In this document: piece by piece, positions 36,031 through 48,000 of the stretch
Layout of the letters: each line of letters begins with the position of its first letter
Numbering within the stretch: position 1 is the stretch's first letter
Origin: Holophagales bacterium UBA5704
GTDB lineage: Bacteria > Acidobacteriota > Thermoanaerobaculia > Multivoradales > UBA5704
DNA length: 64,000 nucleotides
Assembly: GCA_002420005.1 (NCBI GenBank)
Contig: DIHE01000018.1
Coordinates: 20,967 to 84,966, forward strand
Reading direction: 5' to 3'
Made by a program: the position numbers and the translations under genes
The notes under the pieces: generated by a model
What the model was told of the DNA's origin: nothing
The model's database searches: none
What the model saw: the letters and a program-made list of their open reading frames with translations, nothing else

Positions 36031-39000
36031 ACACGCCTCCACCCCTGCGCATCGTCCCGGCGCCGCAGGACCGCTTCGAGCCCTTCCCGCTGACCGAGAT
36101 CCAGCAGGCCTATTGGATCGGCGGTGCGGCCGACTTCGAGCTCGGCGACGTGTCCATGCACTTCTACCAGGAGATCGACGGCAAGGACCTCGACCTCGCG
36201 CGGCTCGAAGCGGCGTGGTGGAGGCTGATCGAGCGCCACGACATGCTGCGCACCGTCATCCTGCCCGAGGGCCGGCAGCGGATCCTGGAGCAGGTACCAC
36301 CGTGCCCCATCGCGGTGGACGACCTGCGCGGCCTGGTGGCCGAGGAGGTCGAGGCGCGGCTCGCCGAAACCCGCCGGTGGATGTCGCACCAGACGTTCGA
36401 GCTCGACCGCTGGCCGTGGTTCGAGCTGCGCGCCTCGGTGCTCGACGGGGGCCGCACCCGCATCCATCTGAGCACCTCGGTGATCCACCTCGACGGGGGC
36501 AGCCTCTTCCTCTTGATGACGGAGTGGGGGGCGCTCTACCGCGATCCCCAGGCCGCCCTGCCGCGCCTGGAGCTCACCTTCCGCGACTATGCGCTGGCAT
36601 TGGCCGACGTCCGTGAGACCGCGGAGCATGCCCGGGCCTGGAGCTATTGGCAGGAGCGCGTGGCGACCCTGCCGCCGGCGCCGCCGCTGCCTCTCGTCCA
36701 GCACCCCTCGACCTTGCAGGGCTACCGCTTCACCCACCGGGTGCAGACCGTCGAGGCGGCGACCTGGCGGCGCATCGAGAAGCTCGCCGCCAAAATGGGG
36801 CTCAGCCGATCTGCCATCGTCTTGACCGCGTATGCGGCGGTGCTCGCCACCTGGAGCGGCAGCCGGCGGCTGACGATCAACGTGACCCTGTTCAACCGTC
36901 TGCCGCTGCACCCGCAGATCAACGACGTCCTGGGGGACTTCACCTCGATGGTGCTGCTGGCGGTGGAACGCGATCCCGGAGACACCTTCGAGACCTTGGC
37001 GCGCCAGGTCCAGACCCGGCTGTGGAGCGACCTCGAGCACCGGCAGGTGAGCGGCGTCCGGGTGGCGCGCGAACTGGCCCGGGTGCTCGGCGAGCACCGT
37101 GCGGCGCTGACGCCGGTGGTGTTCACCAGCGCCATCGACCTGGAGATGCGGGGCGCCACCTCGCCGTCGTCGGCCATGCGGGGGATCGGGGACAACGTCT
37201 ACCATGTGAGCCAGACGCCGCAGGTCCTGCTCGACTTCCAGCTCTTCGAGGACGCGGGCGACCTGATCTGCATCTGGGATGCGGTGGACGAGGCTTTCCC
37301 TCCCGGTCTTCTCGACGACATGTTCGCCTCCTTCGGCCGGCAGCTGCGAGCCCTGGCCCAGGAAGAGTCCTGGAAGGCGGCGCCGCAGCTCGTCCCGGAG
37401 CACCAGCTCGACGAGCGGGCCGCCGTCAACGCCACCGCGGCACCGCTGCCGGACCTGCTGTTGCACGAGCCGTTCCTGGCGCAGGCGCGGAGCCGGCCGG
37501 AGGATCCGGCGGTGGTCTCCGGTGGGCTCGTGCTCACCTATGGCGAGCTGCTGGAGCGATCCGTGCAGGTGGCCGCGTGGCTTGTGCGCCACGGCGCGCG
37601 GCGCAACGCCCTGGTGGCGGTGGTGATGGAGAAGGGGTGGCAGCAGGTGGTGGGCGTCCTGGGCGTGCTGACCGCCGGGGCGGCGTATCTGCCCATCGAT
37701 CCAGGCCTGCCCCGCGAGCGCCGCGCGTACCTGTTGGCGAACGGCGGGGTCGGGCTGGCGCTCACCCAGGAGGCGTTGGACGGAGACCTGGAGTGGCCGG
37801 CCGGGGTGGAGCGGCTCGCGGTCGACGGCCCGTCCCCCGGCCTCGCACCGCCCCCCGGCGAGCCGGCCGTGCCGGCGGCGGAGCCGGAAGATCTGGCCTA
37901 CGTGATCTTCACCTCGGGCTCCACCGGGATGCCCAAGGGGGTGATGATCTCCCACCGCGGCGCGGTCAACACCATCCTCGACGTCAACCGCCGCTTCGGC
38001 ATCGGTCCCGGCGACCGCGTGCTGGCCCTTTCGGCGCTCAACTTCGACCTGTCGGTTTGGGACGTCTTCGGCGTGCTGGCGGCGGGCGGCACGCTGGTGT
38101 TTCCCGATCCCGGAAGGACGCACGACCCCGGCCACTGGCTGGATCTGCTGGAGCGCTACGACGTTTCGCTGTGGAACACGGTGCCGGCCTTGATGGAGAT
38201 GCTGGTGGACCTGGCCACCGGGCGGGGCGTGCCGCTGCCGGCCCGGCTGCGCCTCGCCCTGCTCTCGGGGGACTGGATTCCGGTGGCGCTGCCGGATCGT
38301 TTGCGCGAGCTGGCGCCCGGCCTGGAGGTGATCAGCTTGGGCGGTGCCACCGAGGCGTCGATCTGGTCGATCCTCCATCCCATCGGCCGGGTCGATCCCG
38401 CGTGGCGCAGCATCCCCTACGGGCGGCCGATGGACAACCAGCGCTTCCACGTCCTCGACGAGGCGCTGCAACCGGTGCCGGTGTGGGTACCGGGCTATCT
38501 CTACATCGGTGGCACCGGCCTCGCCCTGGGATATTGGGGCGACTTGGAGAAGACCGCGGCGAGCTTCCTGGTGCATCCGCAGACCGGTGAGAGGCTGTAT
38601 CGCACCGGGGACCGGGGCCGCTGGTTGCCGGGCGGCGACATCGAGTTCCTCGGGCGTGACGACGCCCAGGTCAAGGTCCACGGCCTCCGCATCGAGCTCG
38701 GCGAGATCGAGGCGGCGCTCCTGGCGCATCCGGCGGTCGCCGCGGCGGTGGTCCAGGCGGTGGGGGAGGGGCATCGCGACCGCCGGCTGGTGGCCTGGGT
38801 GGTCCCCGCCGCCGCGCAGCCGGGGTTGGGCGAGGAGCTGCGCCGGTTCCTCGCCGGCAAGCTCCCTCCCTACATGGTGCCGGCGGCGGTGGTGGAGATC
38901 GCCGCCCTGCCCCTCTCCGCCACCGGCAAGATCGACCGCAAGGCGCTCCTCGCCCCGGCCGATCTGCCGGCGCGCGGCGCGGCGGGCTATGTGGCGCCGC

Positions 39001-42000
39001 GGAACGCCCTGGAGCAGGAGCTGGCGCAGATGTGGCAGGAGCTCCTGAAGATCGACCGGCTGGGGGTCCATGACGACCTCCTCCAGCTCGGCGGCAACTC
39101 GCTGCTGGCGATCCTGGCGATCTCGCGTCTGCGCGAGCGCCACCGGGTGGAGGTGCCGCTGCGGGTGATGCTGAGCGAGGACGCCACGGTGGCGAAGCTT
39201 GCTGAAGCCGTCGCCCGCCTCGCGGCGGGGGGAGAGGTTCCCGCCCCCGGCCTGCCGCAGGCGGTGCCGGCGCCCGCCGGGCGCCACGAGCCCTTTCCTC
39301 TCCACGCCATCCAGGAGGCCTACTGGATCGGCCGTCGCGATGCCTTCGAGCTGGGCAACGTCGCGGCCTACTTCTTCCTGGAAGTGGAAGTTCCGGACCT
39401 CGAGCCGGAGCGCCTGGGCCGCGCTTGGCAGCAGGTCATCGACCGCCACGACATGCTGCGCGCGGTGATCGAAGAAGACGGCCGGCAGCGCATCCTGGAG
39501 CACACGCCGCCGTACCGGATCGACGTCCTGGACCTGCGCGGCCGGCCGGCCGCGCAGGTGGAGGCTGCTCTCGACGCCCTGCGCGGCCGCATGTCGCAGC
39601 AGGTGATGGCGGCCGACCGCTGGCCTCTGTTCGAGCTGCGGGCCACCCTTCTCGACGGCGCCGCCCGCCTGCACTTCGGGCTCGACCTGTTGATCGCCGA
39701 CGCCTGGAGCGTGCAGATCCTCTTCCGCGACCTGGAGCGCTTCTACCACGCCCCCGGCGAGCCGCTCCCCGCGCTGGCGCTCTCCTACCGTGACTACCTG
39801 CTCGCCGAGCGGACGATCGAAGGCTCGGCGCTCTGGGAACGCTCGCGGGAATTCTGGTGGCGGCGGCTCGACGAGCTCGAGCCGGCCCCCCGGCTTCCTC
39901 TGGTCAAAGACCTGGCGGAGATCGTGACACCGCGCTTCGTGCGCCGCCGCGCCGTGCTGCCGGCGGCGGCCTGGCGGCGGCTCAAGGAGCGCGCAGGCCG
40001 GCTTCGCGTGACCCCCTCGGGGCTTCTGCTCACCGCCTTCTCCGAGGTGCTGGCGACCTGGAGCCGCAGCCCGCGCTTCACCTTGAACGTCACCACCTTC
40101 AACCGGCTGCCGCTCCACCCGCAGGTCGAAGAGGTGGTCGGCGACTTCACCTCGCTCACCCTGCTGGCGGTGGACGCCGCCTGTGCCGCGACCTTCGAGG
40201 AGCGGGCGCAACGCCTCCAGGCCCAGCTCCTGGAGGACCTGGAGCACCGCTACGTCACCGGCATCCGGGTGCTGCGCGAGCTGGCGCGGCGGCGCGGCCG
40301 GGCCCCGGGTGCGCTGGCGCCGATCGTCTTCACCAGCCTGCTGTCCCGGTACGAGGGAAGCGACACCGCCTCCTTCCTGCCGCTCGGCGGCGAGCCGGTG
40401 TTCGCCACCTCGCAGACGCCGCAGGTCTGGCTCGACCACCAGGTGCTGGAGCTGCGCGGCGAGCTGGCCTTCACCTGGGACGTGGTCGAAGAGCTGCTGC
40501 CCCCCGGCCTGCTCGACGACCTGTTCGACGCCTACGTGGCCCTGTTGCACGGGCTGGCCGCGGGCGAGGCCGCCTGGCGGGCGCCGCGCCTCGCGCTCTT
40601 GCCGGCGCAGCAGCTCCTGCAACGCGAGCAGGTCAACGCCACCGCGGCGCCGCTCCCCGCGGCGGTGCTGCATGGTCTGTTCGCCGGGCGCGCGGTGGAG
40701 CGTGGCGGCGCGCCGGCGGTGCGGATCGCGGATCGCACCCTCACCTATGCCGAGCTCGCCGAGCGCTCCGGCCGGATCGCCGCCTGGCTCGGCCGGCGGG
40801 GGGCGCAGACGAACCGCCTGGTCGCGGTCGTGATGTCCAAAGGGTGGGAGCAGGTGGTCGCGGTGCTGGGCATCCTGCGCTCCGGAGCCGCCTACCTGCC
40901 GATCGATCCCGAGCTGCCGGCGCACCGGCGCACCTGGCTCCTCGCCCACGGCGAGGTCGAGCTGGTGCTCACCCAGAGCCACCTGGCCGATGCGCTGGAG
41001 TGGCCGGAGGGGCTCCGCCTGCTGCGCGTCGATGCGGCGGAAGAGGGCGACGAGGCCGCCGCTGCCGGCGCCGCCGGGTCCGCGGGACCGGAGGATCTCG
41101 CCTACGTGATCTTCACCTCGGGCTCCACCGGCACGCCCAAGGGAGTGATGATCGAGCACCGGGGCGCGGTCAACACCCTCCTGGACGTCAACCGGCGCTT
41201 CGCCGTGGGACCGGAAGACCGCGTGCTGGCGGTCTCGGCGCTGTCCTTCGACCTGTCGGTGTACGACGTCTTCGGCCTGCTGGCGGCCGGGGGCTCCCTC
41301 ACCTTGCCGCGGCCGGAGGCGGCGCGCGATCCGGAGCACTGGCTGGACCTGATGCACCGCGACCGGGTGACGATCTGGAATTCGGCCCCGGCGCTGCTGG
41401 AGATGCTGGTGGAGCACGCGGCCACGCGGGGCGAGCGGCTGCCGGCGTCCCTGCGCCTGGTGCTCCTCTCCGGCGACTGGATCCCGGTGAGCCTGCCCGG
41501 CCGGTTGCGCACCCTGGCACCCGGCGCCGCGGTGGTGAGCCTGGGGGGGGCCACCGAGGCCTCGATCTGGTCGATCCTCTACCCGATCGCCGCGGTGGAT
41601 CCCGCCTGGCGGAGCATCCCCTATGGCCGGCCGATGGACAACCAGGGCTTCCACGTGCTGAACCGGGCGCTCGCCCCGTGTCCCGTCTGGGTGCCGGGGG
41701 ACCTCTACATCAGCGGCACCGGCCTGGCGCGGGGCTATTGGCGCGACCCGGCAAAGACCGCGGCGAGCTTCTTCCTGCACCCGGGGACCGGCGAGCGGCT
41801 CTACCGCACAGGCGACCTCGGCCGTTACCTGCCCGGCGGCGACATCGAATTCCTCGGGCGCGACGACCTTCAGGTCAAGATCCAGGGGTTCCGCATCGAG
41901 CTGGGGGAGATCGAAGCGGTGCTCGCCGGGCATGGCGGGGTGGCCGCGGTGGTCGTCGCCGTGGTGGGCGAGGCGCGCACGGCGCGGCGGCTCGCCGCCT

Positions 42001-45000
42001 TCTTCGTGCCCGCGACGGAGGCGCCGGCCGGCGCCGGCGAGCTGCGCGCCCTGGCGGAAGAGCGGCTTCCCGCCTACATGGTGCCGGTCAGCTTCACCGC
42101 GATCGACGCCCTGCCGCTCACCGCCAACGGCAAGGTCGACCGCGCGGCCCTTGCGGCGCGCGCCCCGGCCTTCGCCGCCGGGGAAGGGGAGAGCGCGGGA
42201 CGCGCGCCGGAGACGCTGCTGGAGGAGCGGCTCGCCGCCCTGTGGAGCGAGCTGCTCGGCCTCGAAACCGTCGGCGCCGAGGACGCGCTGTTCGATCTCG
42301 GCGGCAGCTCGCTGCTGGCGATCCAGATGCTGTCGCGGGTCAAGCAGGGCTTCGGGGTGGAGGTCTCACTGCGCCGCCTCCTCGCCGCTCCGACGATCGC
42401 CGGCCTGGCGGTGGAGATCGAGCGCCTGGCGGCCGAAGAAGGCGATGCGGCGGCCGGAGCGGAGCCACCGCCGGTCGTGCCGGCGCCGCAGGACCTCGGC
42501 GAGCCCTTCCCGCTCAACGAGATCCAGCAGGCCTACTGGCTCGGGCGCACCGGCGAGCTGGAGCTCGGCAACGTCGCCCCCCATTTCTATTTCGAGCTGG
42601 AGCTCGCGACCCGCGAGCCGGAGCGCATCGAGCGGGCCTGGCAGCGTCTGGTCGCGCGCCACGGCATGCTGCGGGCGATCTTCCTGCCCGACGGCCGGCA
42701 GCAGATCCTCGGCGAGGTGCCGCGTCTGGAGATCCCGATCCTCGATCTCGTCGGCCGCCCGGCGGCCGAGGCCGAGGCGGTGCTTCAGGAGGTCCGCGCG
42801 CGCCTCTCCCACCAGATGCTGCCGGTGGACCGCTGGCCGCTGTTCGAAATCGTGGTGAGCCGCCTCGCGGCGGAGCGGGTGCGGGTGCATTTCAGCTTCG
42901 ATCTGCTGATCGCCGACGCCTGGAGCGCCCGCCTGCTGTTTTTGGAGTTCGCCCGGCTCTACCGCGATCCGGAGCTGGCGCTGCCGCCTCTCGACCTGAC
43001 CTTCCGCGACTACGTGATGGCGCTCCAGCGGCTGCCCGACACCGCGCTCTACCGCCGCTCGCGGGAGTACTGGATGCGCCGCCTGCCGGCGCTGCCGCCG
43101 GCCCCCGAGCTGCCGTTGGTGAAAGATCCGGCGGCGGTGGGCACGCCGCAGTTCGTGCGCCGCGCCGGCCGGCTCGCGCCCGCTCCCTGGCAGCGCCTCC
43201 AGGAGCTCGCCCGCGAGCGGGGGCTCACCCCGTCGGGCCTGCTGCTGGCCGTCTACGCCGAGGTCCTGGCGGCGTGGAGCCAAGGCCCGCGCTTCACGCT
43301 CAACGTGACGACCTTCAACCGGCTGCCGGTCCATCCCCAGATCGACGCGGTGATCGGCGACTTCACCTCGCTGACCCTGCTCGCCGTCGACGCGGCGGAC
43401 GGTGCGACGTTCGAGGAGCGGGCGCGCCGCGTGCAGCAGCAGCTCTGGGAAGACTTGGACCACCGCCACATGAACGGCGTCGAGGTGCTGCGCGAGCTCG
43501 CCCGGCTGCAGGGGCGCTCCCCGGGTGCGCTGATGCCGGTGGTCTTCACCAGCCGCCTGTTCGACGGCACGGGCACGGAGGATTCCTTCCTGGGGCTGAC
43601 CGGCGGCGAGGTGGTCTACAGCGTCTCGCAGACGCCGCAGGTGTGGATCGACAAGCAGGTGGCCGACGAGGACGGCGCCCTCGTCTGGACCTGGGACACC
43701 GTCGAGGAGCTGTTCCCGGAAGGGCTCCTCGACGAAGCCTTCGCCGCCTTCGGCCGGGCCCTCGCGGCGCTCTCCCAAGGGGAGGAGAGCTGGCGCCAGG
43801 CCACCTTCGACCTGGTGCCGGAGCATCAGGCGGCGCGCGCCGACGCGGTCAACGCCACCGCGGCACCGGTCGCAGAGACAACCCTTCCCGCCCTGTTCGC
43901 CGCCCAGGCGGCGGAGCGCCCGGCGCACCCGGCGGTCCTCGCCGCCGGCCGCCGGCTGACCTACAGCGAGCTCGCCGTCCTGGCGCGCCGTGTCGCCGGC
44001 TGGCTCGAAGCGCGCGAGGTGCGGCCCGACACCCTGGTCGCCATCGTCATGGACAAGGGGTGGGAGCAGGTGGTCGCGGCCCTCGGCGTGACGTGGGCCG
44101 GTGCCGCCTACCTGCCGATCGATCCCGAATGGCCGGCGGGGCGCCGTGCGGAGCTGTTGGCGAGCGGTGGCGCGGTGCTCGCCCTCACCCAGCCGTGCTG
44201 GGACGAGGAGCTGGAGTGGCCCGCAGACGTCGAGCGCCTGGCGGTGTCCGACGCGGTGCTCGCCGGCCTCGAGCCCGCCGCCGCCACGCCCACGGCGCGG
44301 CCGGGCGATCTCGCCTATGTCATCTTCACCTCGGGATCGACCGGCCGTCCCAAGGGCGTCGCCATCGAGCACCGCAGCGCGGTCAACACCCTCCTGGACG
44401 TCAATGCCCGCTTCGGAGTCGGCCCCGGCGACCGGGTTTTCGCCCTCTCGGCCCTCACCTTCGACCTGTCGGTCTACGACCTCTTCGGCGTGCTGGCCGC
44501 GGGGGGGACGCTGGTGCTGCCCGAGCCGTGGGCGCGCCGCGACCCCTCCCGCTGGGCGGAGCTGATGCACGAGCACCAGGTCACCGTGTGGAACTCCGTG
44601 CCGGCCCTCCTGGAGCTGCTGCTGGAGCATGCCGGCAGCCATCCCGGAGCCGTGGCCCCGTCGTTGGCCCTGGTGCTCCTGTCGGGCGACTGGTTGCCGC
44701 TTGACGTGGCCGACCGGCTGCGCGCCCACGTGCCGGAGGCCGCGGTGATCAGCCTCGGGGGGGCCACCGAGGCGTCGATCTGGTCGATCCTCCATCCGGT
44801 CGGCGCCGCCGATCCGGCGTGGCCGAGCGTCCCTTATGGCAAGCCGATGGCGAGTCAGAGCTTCCACGTGCTCGACGCCCGTCTCTGCCGGCGGCCCGAC
44901 TGGGTGCCCGGCGAGCTCTACATCGGCGGCGCCGGCCTGGCGCGCGGCTATTGGGACGACGAGGAGAAGACGGCGGCGAGCTTCCTCACCCATCCGCAGA

Positions 45001-48000
45001 GCGGCGAACGCCTCTACCGCACCGGCGACCTGGGCCGCTACCGGCCCGACGGCAACATCGAGTTTCTCGGCCGCCGCGACGGCCAGGTCAAGATCCAGGG
45101 CTATCGCATCGAGCTCGGCGAGATCGAGGCCGCCCTCGTCCGCCATCCGCTGGTGGCGGCGGCGGTGGTGGTGGCGCCGCCCCTGGTGGCCGGCGGGCGG
45201 GGACGCCGGCTGGTGGGCTGGGTCGTGCCGCAGGGCGCCGAGGCGGTCGACGGTGCCGAGCTGGGCCGCTTCCTCGCCGGCTGCCTCCCCGCCTACATGG
45301 TGCCCACCCTCTTCGTGGCGATCGACGCCCTGCCGCTCACCGCCAACGGCAAGGTCGACCGCGGTGCCCTGGAGCGCAGCGGCCTGCCGCGGGAGGACGC
45401 CGCGGCGGTGGAGAGCGGCGCGCCGCGCACCCCGATCGAAGCGCGCCTGGTCGAGCTGTGGACGGAGCTCCTGGGGGTCGCCACGGTGGGGATCCGCGAC
45501 AACCTCTTCCAGCTCGGCGGCAGCTCCCTGCTGGCGATCCGCCTGATCTCCCGCATCCGCGAGCTGTTCGCGGTGGAGGTCTCGCTGCGCGAGCTGTTCG
45601 GCGAGCCGACGGTCGCCCACCTCGCCGCCTGCATCGCCCGCGAGAAGGCCGCCGGCACGGCGGCCCCCGCCGCGGCCCTGCCGCTCCTCGCCGCCGACCC
45701 GGCGGCGCGCCACCAGCCCTTCCCGCTCAACGAGGTGCAACAGGCCTACTGGGTGGGACGCCTGCAGGGCTTCGAGCTCGGCAACGTCGCCGCCCATTCC
45801 TACACCGAGATCGAGAACGTGGGCTTCGACCTGGCGGCGTTCGGCCGGGCGCTCAACCGGATGATCGAGCGCCACGATGCGCTGCGCACCGTCTTTCTGC
45901 CCGACGGCCGGCAGCAGATCCTCCGCGAGGTCCCGCCCTACGTCATCGAGGTCCTCGACCTCTGCGGCCGGCCGGCGGCGGAGGCCGAGGGCGAGCTCTC
46001 CGCGCTGCGCGCCTGGATGTCGCACCAGGTGCTGCCGGCGGATCGCTGGCCGCTTTTCGAGATCCGCGCCAGCCGGCTCGACGCCGGGCGCATCCGTCTC
46101 CACCTGAGCTTCGACCTGCTGATCTCCGATGCGTGGAGCTCGCAGATCCTCTTCCGCGAGCTGGCCGAGGTCATGGAGCAGCCGGACCTCACCCTGCCGC
46201 AGCTGGAGATCTCGTTTCGCGACTACGTGCTGGCGGAGCAGGCCCTCCAGGCGACCGAGGTCTACCGCGGCTCCCGGGAGTACTGGCTGGCGCGCCTGGA
46301 CGAGCTGCCGCCGGCTCCGGAGCTGCCCCAGGTGGCCGACCTGGCGGCCGTCGCGGCGGGCCGTGCGCCGCGCTTCGTGCGCCGCTCCGCGCGGCTCTCC
46401 CTGGACGAGTGGAAGATCCTCCAGGAGCGCAGCGCAGCGCTCGGTGTCACCCCCTCCGGGCTCCTCCTCACCGCCTTCAGCGAGGTGCTGGCGTGCTGGA
46501 GCGCCAGCCCGCGTTTCACCCTCAACCTGACCACCTTCAACCGCCTGCCCCTGCATCCGCAGGTCAACCGGTTGATGGGCGACTTCACCTCGCTGACCCT
46601 GCTCGCGGTCGACGCGGCGGGGGGCGAGGCCTTTGCGATCAAGGCCCGGCGCCTCCAGGAACAGTTGTGGAGCGACCTCGATCACCGCCACTTCAACGGC
46701 GTCGCCGTGATGCGCGAGCTGGCGCGGCGCAAGGGGAGGCCCGATGCCGCCCTGGTGCCGGTGGTGTTCACCAGCCGCCTGTTCCGCGACGGCCTGTTCG
46801 GCGAGGAGGTGGCCGACCTGCGCTATGGCGAGGTGGTCTACAGCGTCTCGCAGACGCCGCAGGTCTGGCTCGACCACCAGGTGGTGGACGAGGCGGACGG
46901 CCTGGCCTGGACCTGGGACACGGTCGACGAGTTGTTCCCGGCCGGGCTGATCGACGACGTGTTCGCCGCTTACACCGGGCTCCTGCACACCCTGGCGGCC
47001 GACACGGCGGCGTGGGAGCGGCCGGTGTTGCGCGGGGCGTTCCTGCCGGCCGGGCAGCGCGCGCTCCAGGCGGCGGTCAACGCCACCGCCGAAGAGCTGG
47101 GCGGCGGCCTGCTCCACGAGCTCTTCGCGCGCCGGGCGGCGGAGCAGCCGGAGGCCCTCGCGGTGGTGGCGCCGGAGCGCAACCTGAGCTACCGCGAGCT
47201 GGCCGAGAGCGCGCATCGCGTCGCCGGCTGGCTGCGCGAGCGCGGAGCACGCCCCGGACATCTGGTGGCGGTGGTGATGGAGAAAGGGTGGGAGCAGGTG
47301 GTGGGCGTGCTCGGCGTGCTCGCGGCGGGTGCCGCCTACCTGCCGGTCGATCCCGGCCTGCCGGCCGGGCGGTTGCACCATCTGCTGGCCGAGGGAGAGG
47401 TGGAGCTGGCGCTGACCCAGTCGTGGCTCGACGGCGGGCTGGACTGGCCCGCCGCGCGCGAGATCGTGCGCCTGCCGGTCGACCGGGCGGCCTTCGACCC
47501 CGCGCTGCCCGCGGTGCCGCCCGCCGTGGAACAAGACGCCTCCGACCTGGCCTACGTGATCTTCACCTCCGGCTCCACCGGCAAGCCCAAGGGGGTGGCG
47601 ATCGACCACCGCGGTGCGGTCAACACCCTGCTCGACATCAATCGCCGCTTCGCGGTGGGGGCGGCGGATCGCGTCTTGGCCCTCTCTGCGCTCAACTTCG
47701 ACCTCTCGGTCTACGACCTCTTCGGCGCCCTGGCGGCGGGCGCCGCGGTGGTGTTGCCGCGCGCCGGGAGCGAGCGCGATCCGCGGCACTGGATCGAGAC
47801 GATCGAGCGTTCAGGGGTGACGGTCTGGAGCTCGGTGCCGGCGCTCCTGGAGATGCTGGTCGAGGCGTCCGAGGCGGGCGGTGAGGCGGCGTCGCCGGCG
47901 TCGCTGCGCCTCGTCCTCCTCTCCGGCGACTGGGTGCCGGTGACCCTTCCCGACCGCCTGCGCCGGCAGGTGCCGGCCGCGCAAGTGGTGAGCCTGGGGG

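Noticed and set aside
31893..41933. A continuous minus-strand open frame of more than 3300 codons opposite the first NRPS, with similar ones at 42366-47789, 47811-50570, 50171-55888 and 56007-61304
   Set aside because: These mirror the GC-rich third-position pattern of the NRPS/PKS genes. They have no recognisable domains, are rich in Arg/Gly/Ala/His, and the opposite strand has unmistakable domain order.
36078..46200. Reading the condensation domains as ordinary LCL/DCL types
   Set aside because: None has HHxxxDG. They show DxxxxD (or its variants), FPLxxIQQAYWxGR, LPPAPxLPL and GDFTS, which are heterocyclization motifs.
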